Shown here: positions 15,425 through 22,418 of the stretch, piece by piece
Position numbering within the stretch: position 1 is the first letter of the stretch
Layout of the letters: the number at the start of each line of letters is the position of its first letter
Assembly (NCBI GenBank): GCA_002309215.1
Contig: DBXG01000014.1
Coordinates: 1-27,918, forward strand
Direction of reading: 5' to 3'
Length of the DNA: 27,918 bases
DNA from: Alphaproteobacteria bacterium UBA1218
GTDB taxonomy: Bacteria; Pseudomonadota; Alphaproteobacteria; Rs-D84
Program-made: the position numbers and the translations under genes
The notes under the pieces: model-generated
What the model saw: only the letters and a program-made list of their open reading frames with translations
The model's database searches: none
What the model was told of the DNA's origin: nothing

Positions 15425-16042
15425 TATATCTTGGTCTGTTTTGTATATTGTATCTTTGGTGTGTGGTGTACCTATGTAAATCATTGTTCCGTTTGGCGAT
15501 AAAATAAAATCCAATTCACGTAATCTTTCTCTTAAATTATCGCGTTTCTGCTGAGTATTACAAGTATTTGGCACTTCCACATCATCACATATTATCAAAT
15601 CAGAACGCATACCTGTTATATTTCCAGAGATTCCTTGGCATATAACAGATGGTTCTCGGATTCCTATGGGACGTTTAATTGTAATTTTATGTGTACCCCA
15701 CTCTTTTTTTACATCAGGGAGAATATCTTTACACCAAGGATGATTTTCCAAAATATTGCGAATATGTGCCACCATACGCGATGCTAAACTTGATTCTGCA
15801 GATAGTATCAATATTCTTGTTTCTGGTCTGTGATATAAAACACAAGCAGCAAATATCCCAACAACCGTAGATTTACCAGAATGTCGAAAAGCGTTTAACA
15901 GCCCCCGATGTGGTTCATTATTTAATACATCAATCAAAAAATCCATTATCTTTCGATGATGTTTTGGGGTCTGAAATCCCAATACATTATTCCACGTGTC
16001 CAGAAAACCATATGCTGCCGTAATCGCGACCGATTGCATCAT
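15413..16042 (-). CDS. Large terminase, N-terminal ATPase half (split gene)
   Basis: 209 residues forming the packaging ATPase. The adenine-binding region is followed by a Walker A-type loop 'NAFRHSGKST'. 'SSLASRMVAHIRNIL', the Walker B 'SDLIICDDVEVPN' and the coupling motif 'MIYIGTPHTKDTIY' are in order. The frame ends 11 residues after this motif, exactly where an intact TerL would continue to the nuclease domain; that remainder is at 11291-12139. The stop is TGA created by sequence beyond the border hexamer. It follows the gp14-like gene by four bases. Two adjacent ATG codons begin the frame. Confidence 0.88.
   Translation of the reverse strand: MMQSVAITAAYGFLDTWNNVLGFQTPKHHRKIMDFLIDVLNNEPHRGLLNAFRHSGKSTVVGIFAACVLYHRPETRILILSAESSLASRMVAHIRNILENHPWCKDILPDVKKEWGTHKITIKRPIGIREPSVICQGISGNITGMRSDLIICDDVEVPNTCNTQQKRDNLRERLRELDFILSPNGTMIYIGTPHTKDTIYKTDQDISDN
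15415..15420. repeat. Right copy of AATTAT hexamer at the dnaB-segment border
   Basis: Partner of 12106-12111. In the terminase reading frame both copies are read in the same phase (xAT AAT Txx on the minus strand), so recombination between them removes the insert cleanly. Confidence 0.55.
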
Positions 16043-16046
16043 TCGC

Positions 16047-16394
16047 CTAGCCTGCTATTTTATCTATTTTTGCCAACCAACTTTTTAATAAGTTTGGCCT
16101 TTTGACTTTCAGATTATTTATTTTATCCAAATTATTTTTACTTTTTGCATCATAAGATTCTGCTGTTTCTGAACGCAGACGTTTTAATACTGCATTTTCA
16201 GAAAAACTGGTACCCGAATTACCAGACGCACCATATACAGCACGTTGTTGCGCCAAAACCTTTTTTATTAAATTATTTTTTGCTTTTTCGTCTTCTGCCA
16301 TTGTCGCTAAAATTTTTTGACGTTCGTTTTCAACGTTTTTCTTAGATTCTTTGTAATCTAACACTTTTGTCACATCTGACACTAACTGTCCCAT
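16047..16394 (-). CDS. Small virion protein, possibly T7 gp14-like internal core protein
   Basis: 115 residues, highly charged and helical. The central 'KKVLAQQRAVYGASGNSGTS' resembles the 'RQRA-x-GASG-x-x-SGS' stretch of podoviral internal virion proteins of the T7 gp14 group, which are ejected into the host envelope at infection. It is shorter than gp14 (about 196) and lacks an obvious hydrophobic N-terminal section. It sits between tail tube B and terminase. The assignment is inference from that one motif and position; a packaging accessory protein is an alternative. Confidence 0.55.
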   Translation of the reverse strand: MGQLVSDVTKVLDYKESKKNVENERQKILATMAEDEKAKNNLIKKVLAQQRAVYGASGNSGTSFSENAVLKRLRSETAESYDAKSKNNLDKINNLKVKRPNLLKSWLAKIDKIAG

Positions 16395-16424
16395 GCTAAA
16401 CTCTCCTTTGGATTAAATTGAAAA

Positions 16425-18137
16425 TTATATTGAATACCATCCGTCAACACTGATAGATAGTATAGTTGCCGGTAATTGTTCACTACTTGATAAAGACCAC
16501 AAAGCCTTCATCGTCTCGTTTTGGGTTCCCAACATATTTACGGATAAATCTCCACTATATCCAGGATTATCGTCTGTATAAACAACATTAGGTATTTCAA
16601 TACGTTGTTCATTTATAAACATTGTTTTTGTATTCATTACACGCAAATATACTTTGTGAATACGGATTTTCTTTGGACAATGCCCATTTACTATCATTGG
16701 GAATGCGGATATTCGATACGAAAAATCGTATGTTCCTGCATCTGACAAGCAAGTTTCGTCAAATTTTTCCAATGAATATGTACCATTTCTACTCACTATC
16801 ACATATACAACATCATCAAAAACACAAACATATTTGAATTCACCGTCTGTGGTGTATGTCCCCCACGCAGAAATATCTGTTCCTGAATATTTATTTAATA
16901 CCGCCATAATGCCATTATCCATAACAACAAATAACCGATGTTTTTGCTGACTATATGCAATACTGATTGGGTTATTCATCAAATGTTTAGACAAAGCACA
17001 CAAATCTGTTGCATTATAATTTTCGCCCAAAGCATCTAAATCTAGTTCGCGTATATCTTTACCAGATTTTGCAATGAACACTGTGCTGCCTTCTATTTGT
17101 TGTGGCGGTAAATATATATCTGCATTACTTCCTACAGAAGTATGTTGTTTAATGGATACAGAAGATGGGGTCAATGGTGAACTGGATATAGCCCATTCAC
17201 CTAATGATGTCAAAATTTGTAATTTATCACTGCTGACAACTGTGCAAATTTGATGATGTTGCGCAGATAACAAAGATGTATAAATTGCATCGTCATCTAA
17301 ACCTGTTCCCGTATCAAAATTATAATGATCGCCAGTCTTGGACATCCATATTCCATTTGGGGCCGATGGGGTTCCTGCGAAAATCAGTCGATTTTGATGA
17401 AATGATACACATGCTGGCCAACCGCGTTTATCAGAAAAAACACATTCATACCAATCATAAACCGGGTCATTTGGAAGTGTATAACCACCATTAGTATAAA
17501 CCGTAGCAACACGAGCACTCTGAACACTCTGGACAATCCATTGTTTTGATAGTGCCAATAAAACTTGACCTACAGATGCATCTGTAAAAAAATCTGCACT
17601 TGTGGTGAATACCGCGTGACTGTTATCAATATCACTATGACTGATTGTAATTGACATACCTTCTGTATCTTCAAATCGTGTAAACGGCATATTGGCACTG
17701 GCATCTGAATTGGCCTTGAAAACAAATGCAGCGATATTAAAATTGTTTTCTGTCCTGGTTAATACGCGTGGCTTGTAATTTGGGTGAACAAAAAATAATT
17801 TGTTAAATCGCTGTGCATATTGCAACTTCTTGAAATCAGATATTCCCCATGGGGCTGGTAAAGATTTTATTTTTACATCGTTACTGTATATATCTATCGC
17901 TAAATTACGAACCAAAACCAGATATTTTTCTGTATCGTTAACAACAAAAGGAATCAAAATTGATTCGCCAGATATTGTTTTGACGGATTTCAGTCCAGGT
18001 CTGCGTTTCAATCCACCAGATTGTAACACATCCATATTTTCTAGTTTTGTCAGTCCATGCACATTGTGTGTCGCATAAAACTCTGGCGATACTTCTCCGC
18101 AAGAAAACATATTTTGTGTGCTAAGAAAGTTTCCCAT
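16425..18137 (-). CDS. Tail tubular protein B-like (tail nozzle) protein
   Basis: 570 residues. The N-terminus 'FSCGEVSPEFYATHNVHGLT' then 'KLENMDVLQSGGLKRRPGLK' is typical of podoviral tail tube B / nozzle proteins ('GE-x-SP...N...GG-x-x-RRPG'). Further on, 'WPACVSFHQNRLIFAGTPSA' resembles the propeller-like middle of the family, followed by 'GIWMSKTGDHYNF'. It is shorter than T7 gp12 (about 794). The protein would form the distal tube for DNA ejection. The ribosome site AAAAGGATTT is identical to that of the capsid gene. Confidence 0.8.
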   Translation of the reverse strand: MGNFLSTQNMFSCGEVSPEFYATHNVHGLTKLENMDVLQSGGLKRRPGLKSVKTISGESILIPFVVNDTEKYLVLVRNLAIDIYSNDVKIKSLPAPWGISDFKKLQYAQRFNKLFFVHPNYKPRVLTRTENNFNIAAFVFKANSDASANMPFTRFEDTEGMSITISHSDIDNSHAVFTTSADFFTDASVGQVLLALSKQWIVQSVQSARVATVYTNGGYTLPNDPVYDWYECVFSDKRGWPACVSFHQNRLIFAGTPSAPNGIWMSKTGDHYNFDTGTGLDDDAIYTSLLSAQHHQICTVVSSDKLQILTSLGEWAISSSPLTPSSVSIKQHTSVGSNADIYLPPQQIEGSTVFIAKSGKDIRELDLDALGENYNATDLCALSKHLMNNPISIAYSQQKHRLFVVMDNGIMAVLNKYSGTDISAWGTYTTDGEFKYVCVFDDVVYVIVSRNGTYSLEKFDETCLSDAGTYDFSYRISAFPMIVNGHCPKKIRIHKVYLRVMNTKTMFINEQRIEIPNVVYTDDNPGYSGDLSVNMLGTQNETMKALWSLSSSEQLPATILSISVDGWYSI

Positions 18138-18152
18138 ATTAAATCCTTTTGA

Positions 18153-18671
18153 TTAAAATCTGGAAGTTATCAAAGAAAAATTATCAATATTTGTTTGATT
18201 TGATGTTGTGCTGTCTATGAATTTTGCAGATTGATATTCTGATTCATACAAAGCCATCATCATATTGAATATATTTGTATCGCCAATCAAAGGGATACTG
18301 AATTCCACTGCTAATTTTGTTGCGACCAATGTTGCAAAATAGCCAGGGAAAGATTCTGGTTCTGTGCGGACAATTGCTATAATCTCTGTTGTTTCTGATG
18401 ACTTTATGATTTTATTACCAATAATTTTACCATCACATTTAATAATTCTTAAGACATTAGATGGAATAATAAAATCTCCATCAGCATTTTTATTCAACAC
18501 TATCGATTGGGTTGCAAATCGCCATGGGAACATAGATAACAAAGTATCCACTGTGGAATCAAACAAAGTTCTGGCTAATTGCGCTTTGACAGACTCTTCG
18601 TGCAAAGATTGAATTGGCGTTTCGCCTAATTTCAACAATGCCATAGAACATAAATCTATTTTCGTAAACAT
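18153..18671 (-). CDS. Tail tubular protein A-like (head-tail adaptor)
   Basis: 172 residues. 'CSMALLKLGETPIQSLHEES' and 'VDTLLSMFPWRFAT' are the characteristic N-terminal blocks of gp11-type adaptor proteins, which dock on the portal ring. 'FPGYFATLVATKLAVEFSIP' and the late helix 'MMALYESEYQSAKFID' complete the family pattern. It is close to the usual length (about 195). It lies 15 bases before tail tube B, as in podoviruses. Confidence 0.85.
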   Translation of the reverse strand: MFTKIDLCSMALLKLGETPIQSLHEESVKAQLARTLFDSTVDTLLSMFPWRFATQSIVLNKNADGDFIIPSNVLRIIKCDGKIIGNKIIKSSETTEIIAIVRTEPESFPGYFATLVATKLAVEFSIPLIGDTNIFNMMMALYESEYQSAKFIDSTTSNQTNIDNFSLITSRF

Positions 18672-18693
18672 TTTTCTACCTATTTAATATAAA

Positions 18694-18714
18694 ACGGGCC
18701 GATTATCGACCCGT
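18694..18714 (-). terminator. Hairpin terminator after the small capsid-linked gene
   Basis: On the minus strand ACGGGTCGA pairs with TCGGCCCGT (one G-U pair) around ATAA-type loop bases, followed by TTTATATT. It lies between the 76-residue gene and tail tube A, so tail genes may be attenuated relative to capsid. Confidence 0.6.
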
Positions 18715-18739
18715 TATAAATTATTCTGTTGCAATTTTA

Positions 18740-18970
18740 TTAAGACAACGAAGCAACTGTGACAACACCATCTGAAACAGCGATAGATTTCATTGTTGTT
18801 CCATTAGAACCATTGATTAAAATAATATCGCCAGTATTCATCAAACTGTTCACGCTGGAAAAGTATCCAGATGCAGTGATTGTCGCCAATGTTTCATTTG
18901 CTTTGTAATGCCACAGAGTAAAACCATTTGCATACGCAATTACAGATAAGTTTTTGTTTTGAAATGCCAT
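18740..18970 (-). CDS. Small capsid-associated phage protein
   Basis: 76 residues: 'MAFQNKNLSVIAYANGFTLW' then 'HYKANETLATI...YF' and 'MNTGDIILINGS'. This layout, a short beta-rich protein directly downstream of a podoviral capsid gene, fits a head-decoration or capsid-stabilising protein, though the role is not established. It follows the capsid gene by 23 bases with the site AAAAGGA. Confidence 0.65.
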   Translation of the reverse strand: MAFQNKNLSVIAYANGFTLWHYKANETLATITASGYFSSVNSLMNTGDIILINGSNGTTMKSIAVSDGVVTVASLS

Positions 18971-18993
18971 TTGATTTTCCTTTTGGTTATATG

Positions 18994-19821
18994 TTAAGCA
19001 GCATCATCGTCACATTTAATACGGACAATTCCTTCTGCATCAATCAATACAGCACCCTGGGACATGCTGTTGCTGATAAAGTGTGCAGCACGTTCACCAT
19101 GCCATGTAATATCTGTTTTAACTTCTTGACCACATGCATGACCAATGCTGGATGCGTGATATATAAAGCAATCACGATCATCACCGCTTGCCAAAGGTAG
19201 CGCGTTGCACAAAATCCAATTCACACCCAACCATTTTCTGGATTCACAGCCGTCGATTAATGGTGTAGAACCGCCAACATAGTCAGCAGAAACAAATTCA
19301 TCCAAAGCCAACAATTCATTCCATTGATGAACACCAACAACTGCATATCTGCGACCATCATCTGGAACATCGTTTGTATTCAGTTTTTCAATTGCTGACA
19401 TTATCAATGCTTTGGTTAAGCCCGTAGAATAATCACCAACGTATTGAGTTGCTGTATTCATCGCTGCAATAATTAATTCATCTGTTTTGCGGCCCAAAGC
19501 ATATGCACCAGCAGACGCAACAACACGACGTTCATCAACATTTGTCTTCAACTCATCCAATGCATCAATCCAATCGCCCGCATAGTAATCTTGCAATGTG
19601 CATTCTACTGGTGTGTGATTCAGATTCATAACCGGCACAATACCATGACGAGATTTTGTGCTGGCGATACCTTTTCCAACTTTCTGAAAAGTTGTTGATG
19701 TTCCAACAACCCCAGTTTTACTGCGAATTGTGGAGCGCAATTTTGTGCCCATTTGTTGATAAGCCAAATGAACATCTGCTTCAAATTGTTTTATAAACAC
19801 TTGATCTACAGACATAGACAT
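18994..19821 (-). CDS. Major capsid protein (podovirus type)
   Basis: 275 residues. 'FIKQFEADVHLAYQQMGTKL' at the start, a basic central region and 'RRVVASAGAYALGRKTDELI' are features of podoviral capsid proteins related to Bordetella BPP-1 Bbp17. Toward the end, 'DITWHGERAAHFISNSMSQG' precedes 'AVLIDAEGIVRIKCDD', the usual closing strands of such capsids. The frame is intact. It is preceded by AAAAGGATTTTAT and by a palindrome at 19851-19862. Scaffold and Lys/Ala-rich genes lie upstream, separated from it by two terminators. Confidence 0.85.
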   Translation of the reverse strand: MSMSVDQVFIKQFEADVHLAYQQMGTKLRSTIRSKTGVVGTSTTFQKVGKGIASTKSRHGIVPVMNLNHTPVECTLQDYYAGDWIDALDELKTNVDERRVVASAGAYALGRKTDELIIAAMNTATQYVGDYSTGLTKALIMSAIEKLNTNDVPDDGRRYAVVGVHQWNELLALDEFVSADYVGGSTPLIDGCESRKWLGVNWILCNALPLASGDDRDCFIYHASSIGHACGQEVKTDITWHGERAAHFISNSMSQGAVLIDAEGIVRIKCDDDAA

Positions 19822-19850
19822 ATAAAATCCTTTTGTTTAAGTTTATGTTT

Positions 19851-19862
19851 GCCCAATTGGGC
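19851..19862. promoter_or_regulatory. 12-base perfect palindrome upstream of the capsid gene
   Basis: GCCCAATTGGGC, about 30 bases before the capsid start on the minus strand. It could be an operator or an mRNA 5' hairpin; no T-run follows it, so it is not a terminator. Confidence 0.35.
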
Positions 19863-19952
19863 GACAATAAAATCTTGATTGATGGTTATGCAAATAAATT
19901 GCGCCAAACAAACAAAATAAAACGGGTCCACAAACGGATTATCCAATAAAAA

Positions 19953-19981
19953 ATTCAGTTAGACACGAAATCTAACTGAAT
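19953..19981 (-). terminator. Rho-independent terminator (second of a tandem)
   Basis: An 11-bp perfect stem (ATTCAGTTAGA with TCTAACTGAAT) with a 7-base loop. On the minus strand it is followed by TTTTTATTGG. Confidence 0.65.
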
Positions 19982-19997
19982 AATTCATCATAAAAAA

Positions 19998-20024
19998 ATC
20001 CCCGAAACCTACATTTTCGGGGAT
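19998..20024 (-). terminator. Rho-independent terminator after the Lys/Ala-rich gene
   Basis: A 10-bp stem (ATCCCCGAAA with TTTCGGGGAT), a 7-base loop, and then on the minus strand a run of seven T. It is a strong terminator between the Lys/Ala-rich gene (ends 20059) and the capsid gene (starts 19821). Confidence 0.8.
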
Positions 20025-20058
20025 AAAATAACATTACGCACATACATGCGTTGATTCA

Positions 20059-20217
20059 TTATTTTTTCTTTGCAACTTTTTTAACAGCCTTTTTTGCAGG
20101 TGCTTTTTTAGCAACTACTTTTTTTGCAGCTGGTTTTTTAGCAGCAACTTTTTTAACTGCTACTTTTTTTGCAGCTGGTTTTGCAGCTGTGCATTTTTTC
20201 TTAGAACCAAAGAACAT
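20059..20217 (-). CDS. Lysine/alanine-rich basic protein (histone H1-like tail)
   Basis: 52 residues on the minus strand, starting MFFGSKKKCTAAKPAAKK and continuing as repeated KKVA/AKKPA units to a terminal KKK. It has about 22 Lys and almost no other charged residue. The ribosome site AAAAGGAGAG precedes the ATG. Such KA-rich repeats occur in histone H1-like and AlgP-type proteins that bind nucleic acid. It is placed between the scaffold and capsid genes of the phage cassette and closed by its own terminators. A phage role in DNA condensation, or a host nucleoid gene captured by the cassette, are both possible. The plus-strand frame over the same bases is a hydrophobic mirror of the repeat and is not a gene. 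Confidence 0.75.
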   Translation of the reverse strand: MFFGSKKKCTAAKPAAKKVAVKKVAAKKPAAKKVVAKKAPAKKAVKKVAKKK

Positions 20218-20310
20218 AATTCTCTCCTTTTAAGTTTTTGGATAGAACAAAATTATTTTGTTCTTAATTTATATTTTATATGAATAAAATAAAATAGTAA
20301 AGAATAAAAA

Positions 20311-20973
20311 TCATTTTTGTGAATATAATTTCTTGAAACCATTTTCTATTTTTCTTACATACTCTTCATCATGATCACGCCAATATTTTGGATCACGCAT
20401 CATCGTTCTTAAATCATCATCAGTAAGATTTTCTGTTGCATTTTTATTCATCAAAACTTCTGGTTCTAAAGATTGCATCATCTTGTATATCCCTTGGATT
20501 CCCTGGGGTGTAGAGCATAATGCATCAAATGCATCAGCCGGCAAAAACTTTTCACCGAATGCATTTATTGCTTTCATTGCTTCATTCATTTTTTCTGTTC
20601 CACCAAAAAAATTTTTCAATTCATTTATTGCATTTGTTTGTGTTTGTAATGCAAATAAATTATTTATTGTTGGTTGTAAAAATTCTTCAGCGATGTTATA
20701 AATTTGTTCAACTTGTTTAGAAGTCAATCCAATTTCATGAAATTTTTCGCGAACCGATTCGTCATCAAGTAATGAATTGGTTGGATATTCAGATGCATTA
20801 TCAGGCACACCAATTGCATGATTAAATTTTTGTTTTGTTGTGTCATCACTGTTTTCATTTGGCACAGAAACCATTGTTCCCATCTTCTTTTCCAGTTCAC
20901 AATATGATTTAACCAAAGCAGATGTATTTAATTCACCGTTTTCATCAAGAAATTTTTCTGGTATCTGTTCCAT
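20311..20973 (-). CDS. Capsid scaffold / assembly protein
   Basis: 220 residues, acidic and helical, in the expected place upstream of capsid. The start 'EQIPEKFLDENGELNTSALV' followed by 'KSYCELEKKMG' resembles scaffolds that begin with a 'P-x-K-F...G-x-x-N...LL-x-S-Y-x-ELE' block. The middle has 'EIGLTSKQVEQIYNIAEEFL', and the C-terminus 'LRTMMRDPKYWRDHDEEYVR' then 'KIENGFKKLY', a basic/aromatic end that in scaffolds binds the capsid. Such proteins guide procapsid assembly and then leave. Its ATG shares a base with the stop of the holin-like gene (TAATG). Confidence 0.75.
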   Translation of the reverse strand: MEQIPEKFLDENGELNTSALVKSYCELEKKMGTMVSVPNENSDDTTKQKFNHAIGVPDNASEYPTNSLLDDESVREKFHEIGLTSKQVEQIYNIAEEFLQPTINNLFALQTQTNAINELKNFFGGTEKMNEAMKAINAFGEKFLPADAFDALCSTPQGIQGIYKMMQSLEPEVLMNKNATENLTDDDLRTMMRDPKYWRDHDEEYVRKIENGFKKLYSQK

Positions 20974-21164
20974 TATTTTTTCCTTTGTGTTGAAGATTCT
21001 TGTTTCAGAAAGTAAATACCGCCCAACGTGAAAATCGTTTGCAATGTTGTAAATATATCGCCTTCGCCTATTAAATAGGCACCAATTGCAGACATTATGC
21101 CAACCGCAGAAATCACGTATGTTTTACGTCCTGCTAAATATCCGCCTTTGATTATTTTATTCAT
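20973..21164 (-). CDS. Holin-like small membrane protein
   Basis: 63 residues: 'GRKTYVISAVGIMSAIGAYL' as the first hydrophobic helix, a short loop with 'GEGDIFTTLQ', and a second helix 'TIFTLGGIYFL' before a basic tail. Two helices, a small size and its position next to an endolysin fit a class II-like holin, which makes the membrane hole for release. Sequence alone cannot prove holin activity. Ribosome site AAAAAGGATTT. Confidence 0.6.
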   Translation of the reverse strand: MNKIIKGGYLAGRKTYVISAVGIMSAIGAYLIGEGDIFTTLQTIFTLGGIYFLKQESSTQRKK

Positions 21165-21182
21165 ATTGAAATCCTTTTTATA

Positions 21183-21593
21183 TCAAAGATAAAACAGAAC
21201 ATCATCAAACTCTGCAATATAACCACGTGAAACAGCCCATTGTGGCATCACATCTGAATGATGAAAATTTGTTGCACCAAAAACACAATCGCGTAAATGA
21301 CCATGCATCATTTTTTGCACGACACGTAAACACATTTGAAACTTTCTGTCCGTCACTGGAACATTCAGATATTCATGACGCGCAGATGTTTCGTTCAGCG
21401 ATTCAAATAAATCTGAATCGTTTGCTATATCTTCAAACGATTTATTATATTTAATATGAATATTATAAATCATTGAAGCCATTGCTTCTGTGATTTGCAA
21501 AGATGACGCCAATGTTTCCGCATAAACTATGCGTGCCAATTTATATAATACAGATTTTGTATTATCTGGGTTTTCAATCAATGTTAGTTGCAT
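21183..21593 (-). CDS. SleB-like cell wall hydrolase (probable endolysin)
   Basis: 136 residues. 'KLARIVYAETLASS' carries the family's catalytic Glu26. Later 'DRKFQMCLRVVQKMMHGHLR' and 'DCVFGATNFHHSDVMPQWAV' followed by 'FYL' match the SleB/CwlJ hydrolase domain ('GATHYH...P-x-WA...HLFY'). It cleaves the glycan strand of peptidoglycan. No signal peptide is present, consistent with release through a holin encoded 18 bases downstream. It is the first gene of the cassette, preceded by two terminators that stop birA transcription, so it should have its own promoter. Confidence 0.8.
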   Translation of the reverse strand: MQLTLIENPDNTKSVLYKLARIVYAETLASSLQITEAMASMIYNIHIKYNKSFEDIANDSDLFESLNETSARHEYLNVPVTDRKFQMCLRVVQKMMHGHLRDCVFGATNFHHSDVMPQWAVSRGYIAEFDDVLFYL

Positions 21594-21618
21594 GTTTGAC
21601 CTGTTTTAGTTGAAAAAA

Positions 21619-21642
21619 GCCCATACATAAAAATGCATGGGC
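21619..21642 (-). terminator. Hairpin terminator between birA and the endolysin gene (second)
   Basis: A 10-pair stem, GCCCATGCAT with ATGTATGGGC on the minus strand (one G-U pair), followed by TTTTTTC. Confidence 0.65.
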
Positions 21643-21662
21643 ACAAATAAAGAATAAAAAAA

Positions 21663-21677
21663 TCCGCACAACGCGGA
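21663..21677 (-). terminator. Hairpin terminator after birA (first)
   Basis: TCCGC and GCGGA close a 5-base loop; on the minus strand seven T follow (GCGGATTTTTTT). With the hairpin at 21619-21642 it isolates the phage cassette from host transcription. Confidence 0.65.
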
Positions 21678-21737
21678 CAATATTTCTATTCTTGATGCTT
21701 TATATAATATCACAAATTGACATAAAAGTCAAGACAA

Positions 21738-22418
21738 TTAAACAAAGATTTCATCGCCATAGGTTAAAATATATTTCTCGCCACAGCGCAAAACCAATGC
21801 ACCACTTTCGTTCAAGCCTATTAATTCTGCGACTTTGCCCTGATATTTTATCGTTTTGTTTATAGCCATCGCCATATTCATCCAATGTGCGCGAACAATC
21901 GCAAAATCTGCATCGCGCCATTTATTTATTTTCTTTATCAAAATATTCAGCACATCTTGGACAGATACATTTACATAATCATTTACTTTGGTCGTTTTAT
22001 ATTCATTTTTGGTTGGACAACTTTCAACATTTATCCCAATACCAATAATGACAAAGTTGCCAGCATATTCAATCAAAATACCACTTATCTTTTTACCATC
22101 TATTAAAACATCATTCGGCCATTTAATTTGCGGGCTAATACCAAAATGAATCATTGTTTCAGCCACAGCCACAGCAATTGCATAAGATAACTTTGGATCG
22201 CGTTCAGATATTTTATATATAAAACTGGCATATAAATTACCAGTATTTGATACCCACTTACGCTTGTACCGACCACGCCCAGCAGTTTGAGATTCTGCAA
22301 CGATAACGGTTTTATCGGATGCTTCATTCCGAACAATCAAATCAAGCGCCAAATCTTGGGTGCTGGATATTTTTCCGAAAGACATCAGTTTATAACCGTC
22401 CAATTTTATATTTCCCAT
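21738..22418 (-). CDS. birA: Biotin-[acetyl-CoA-carboxylase] ligase
   Basis: 226 residues: the catalytic and C-terminal SH3-like domains only, with no N-terminal HTH, so it is a ligase and not a repressor (the usual alphaproteobacterial form). Motifs: 'GRGRYKRKWVSNTGNLYAS' (biotinyl-AMP loop), 'IKWPNDVLIDGKKISGILIE' with the catalytic Lys in KWPND, and a C-terminal 'ALVLRCGEKYILTYGDEIFV'. It activates biotin and attaches it to the carboxylase carrier protein. The start overlaps the 3' end of the winged-helix gene by 29 bases. No clear ribosome site precedes the chosen start, so translation is probably coupled. Confidence 0.93.
   Translation of the reverse strand: MGNIKLDGYKLMSFGKISSTQDLALDLIVRNEASDKTVIVAESQTAGRGRYKRKWVSNTGNLYASFIYKISERDPKLSYAIAVAVAETMIHFGISPQIKWPNDVLIDGKKISGILIEYAGNFVIIGIGINVESCPTKNEYKTTKVNDYVNVSVQDVLNILIKKINKWRDADFAIVRAHWMNMAMAINKTIKYQGKVAELIGLNESGALVLRCGEKYILTYGDEIFV

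Larger units (their letters stand above)
9579..21593 (-). mobile_element. Podovirus-type virion gene cassette (prophage remnant or GTA-like locus), interrupted by a dnaB segment
   Basis: Transcribed right to left: SleB-like endolysin, holin-like protein, scaffold, Lys/Ala-rich protein, capsid, small capsid-linked protein, tail tube A, tail tube B, gp14-like protein, terminase N-half, [opposite-strand dnaB, regulator, 212-residue protein], terminase C-half, portal, Bbp19-like protein, TM/coiled-coil protein. About 8.7 kb is phage-type. No integrase, replication, excision, primary repressor or tail fibre is seen inside, and no att repeats were found at the edges (yraN stop on the left, birA terminators on the right). 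Most genes use a ribosome site of the form AAAAGGA, different from the AAAGGAGA of flanking host genes. Confidence 0.8.

Noticed and set aside
20051..20233. Plus-strand frame of 60 Phe/Ala/Thr-rich codons
   Set aside because: It is the complement of the Lys/Ala repeat gene on the minus strand, which has a proper ribosome site and terminators.
9579..21593. A complete, self-mobile prophage
   Set aside because: No integrase, excisionase, replication module or att repeats were seen in the cassette, and the terminase gene is split.
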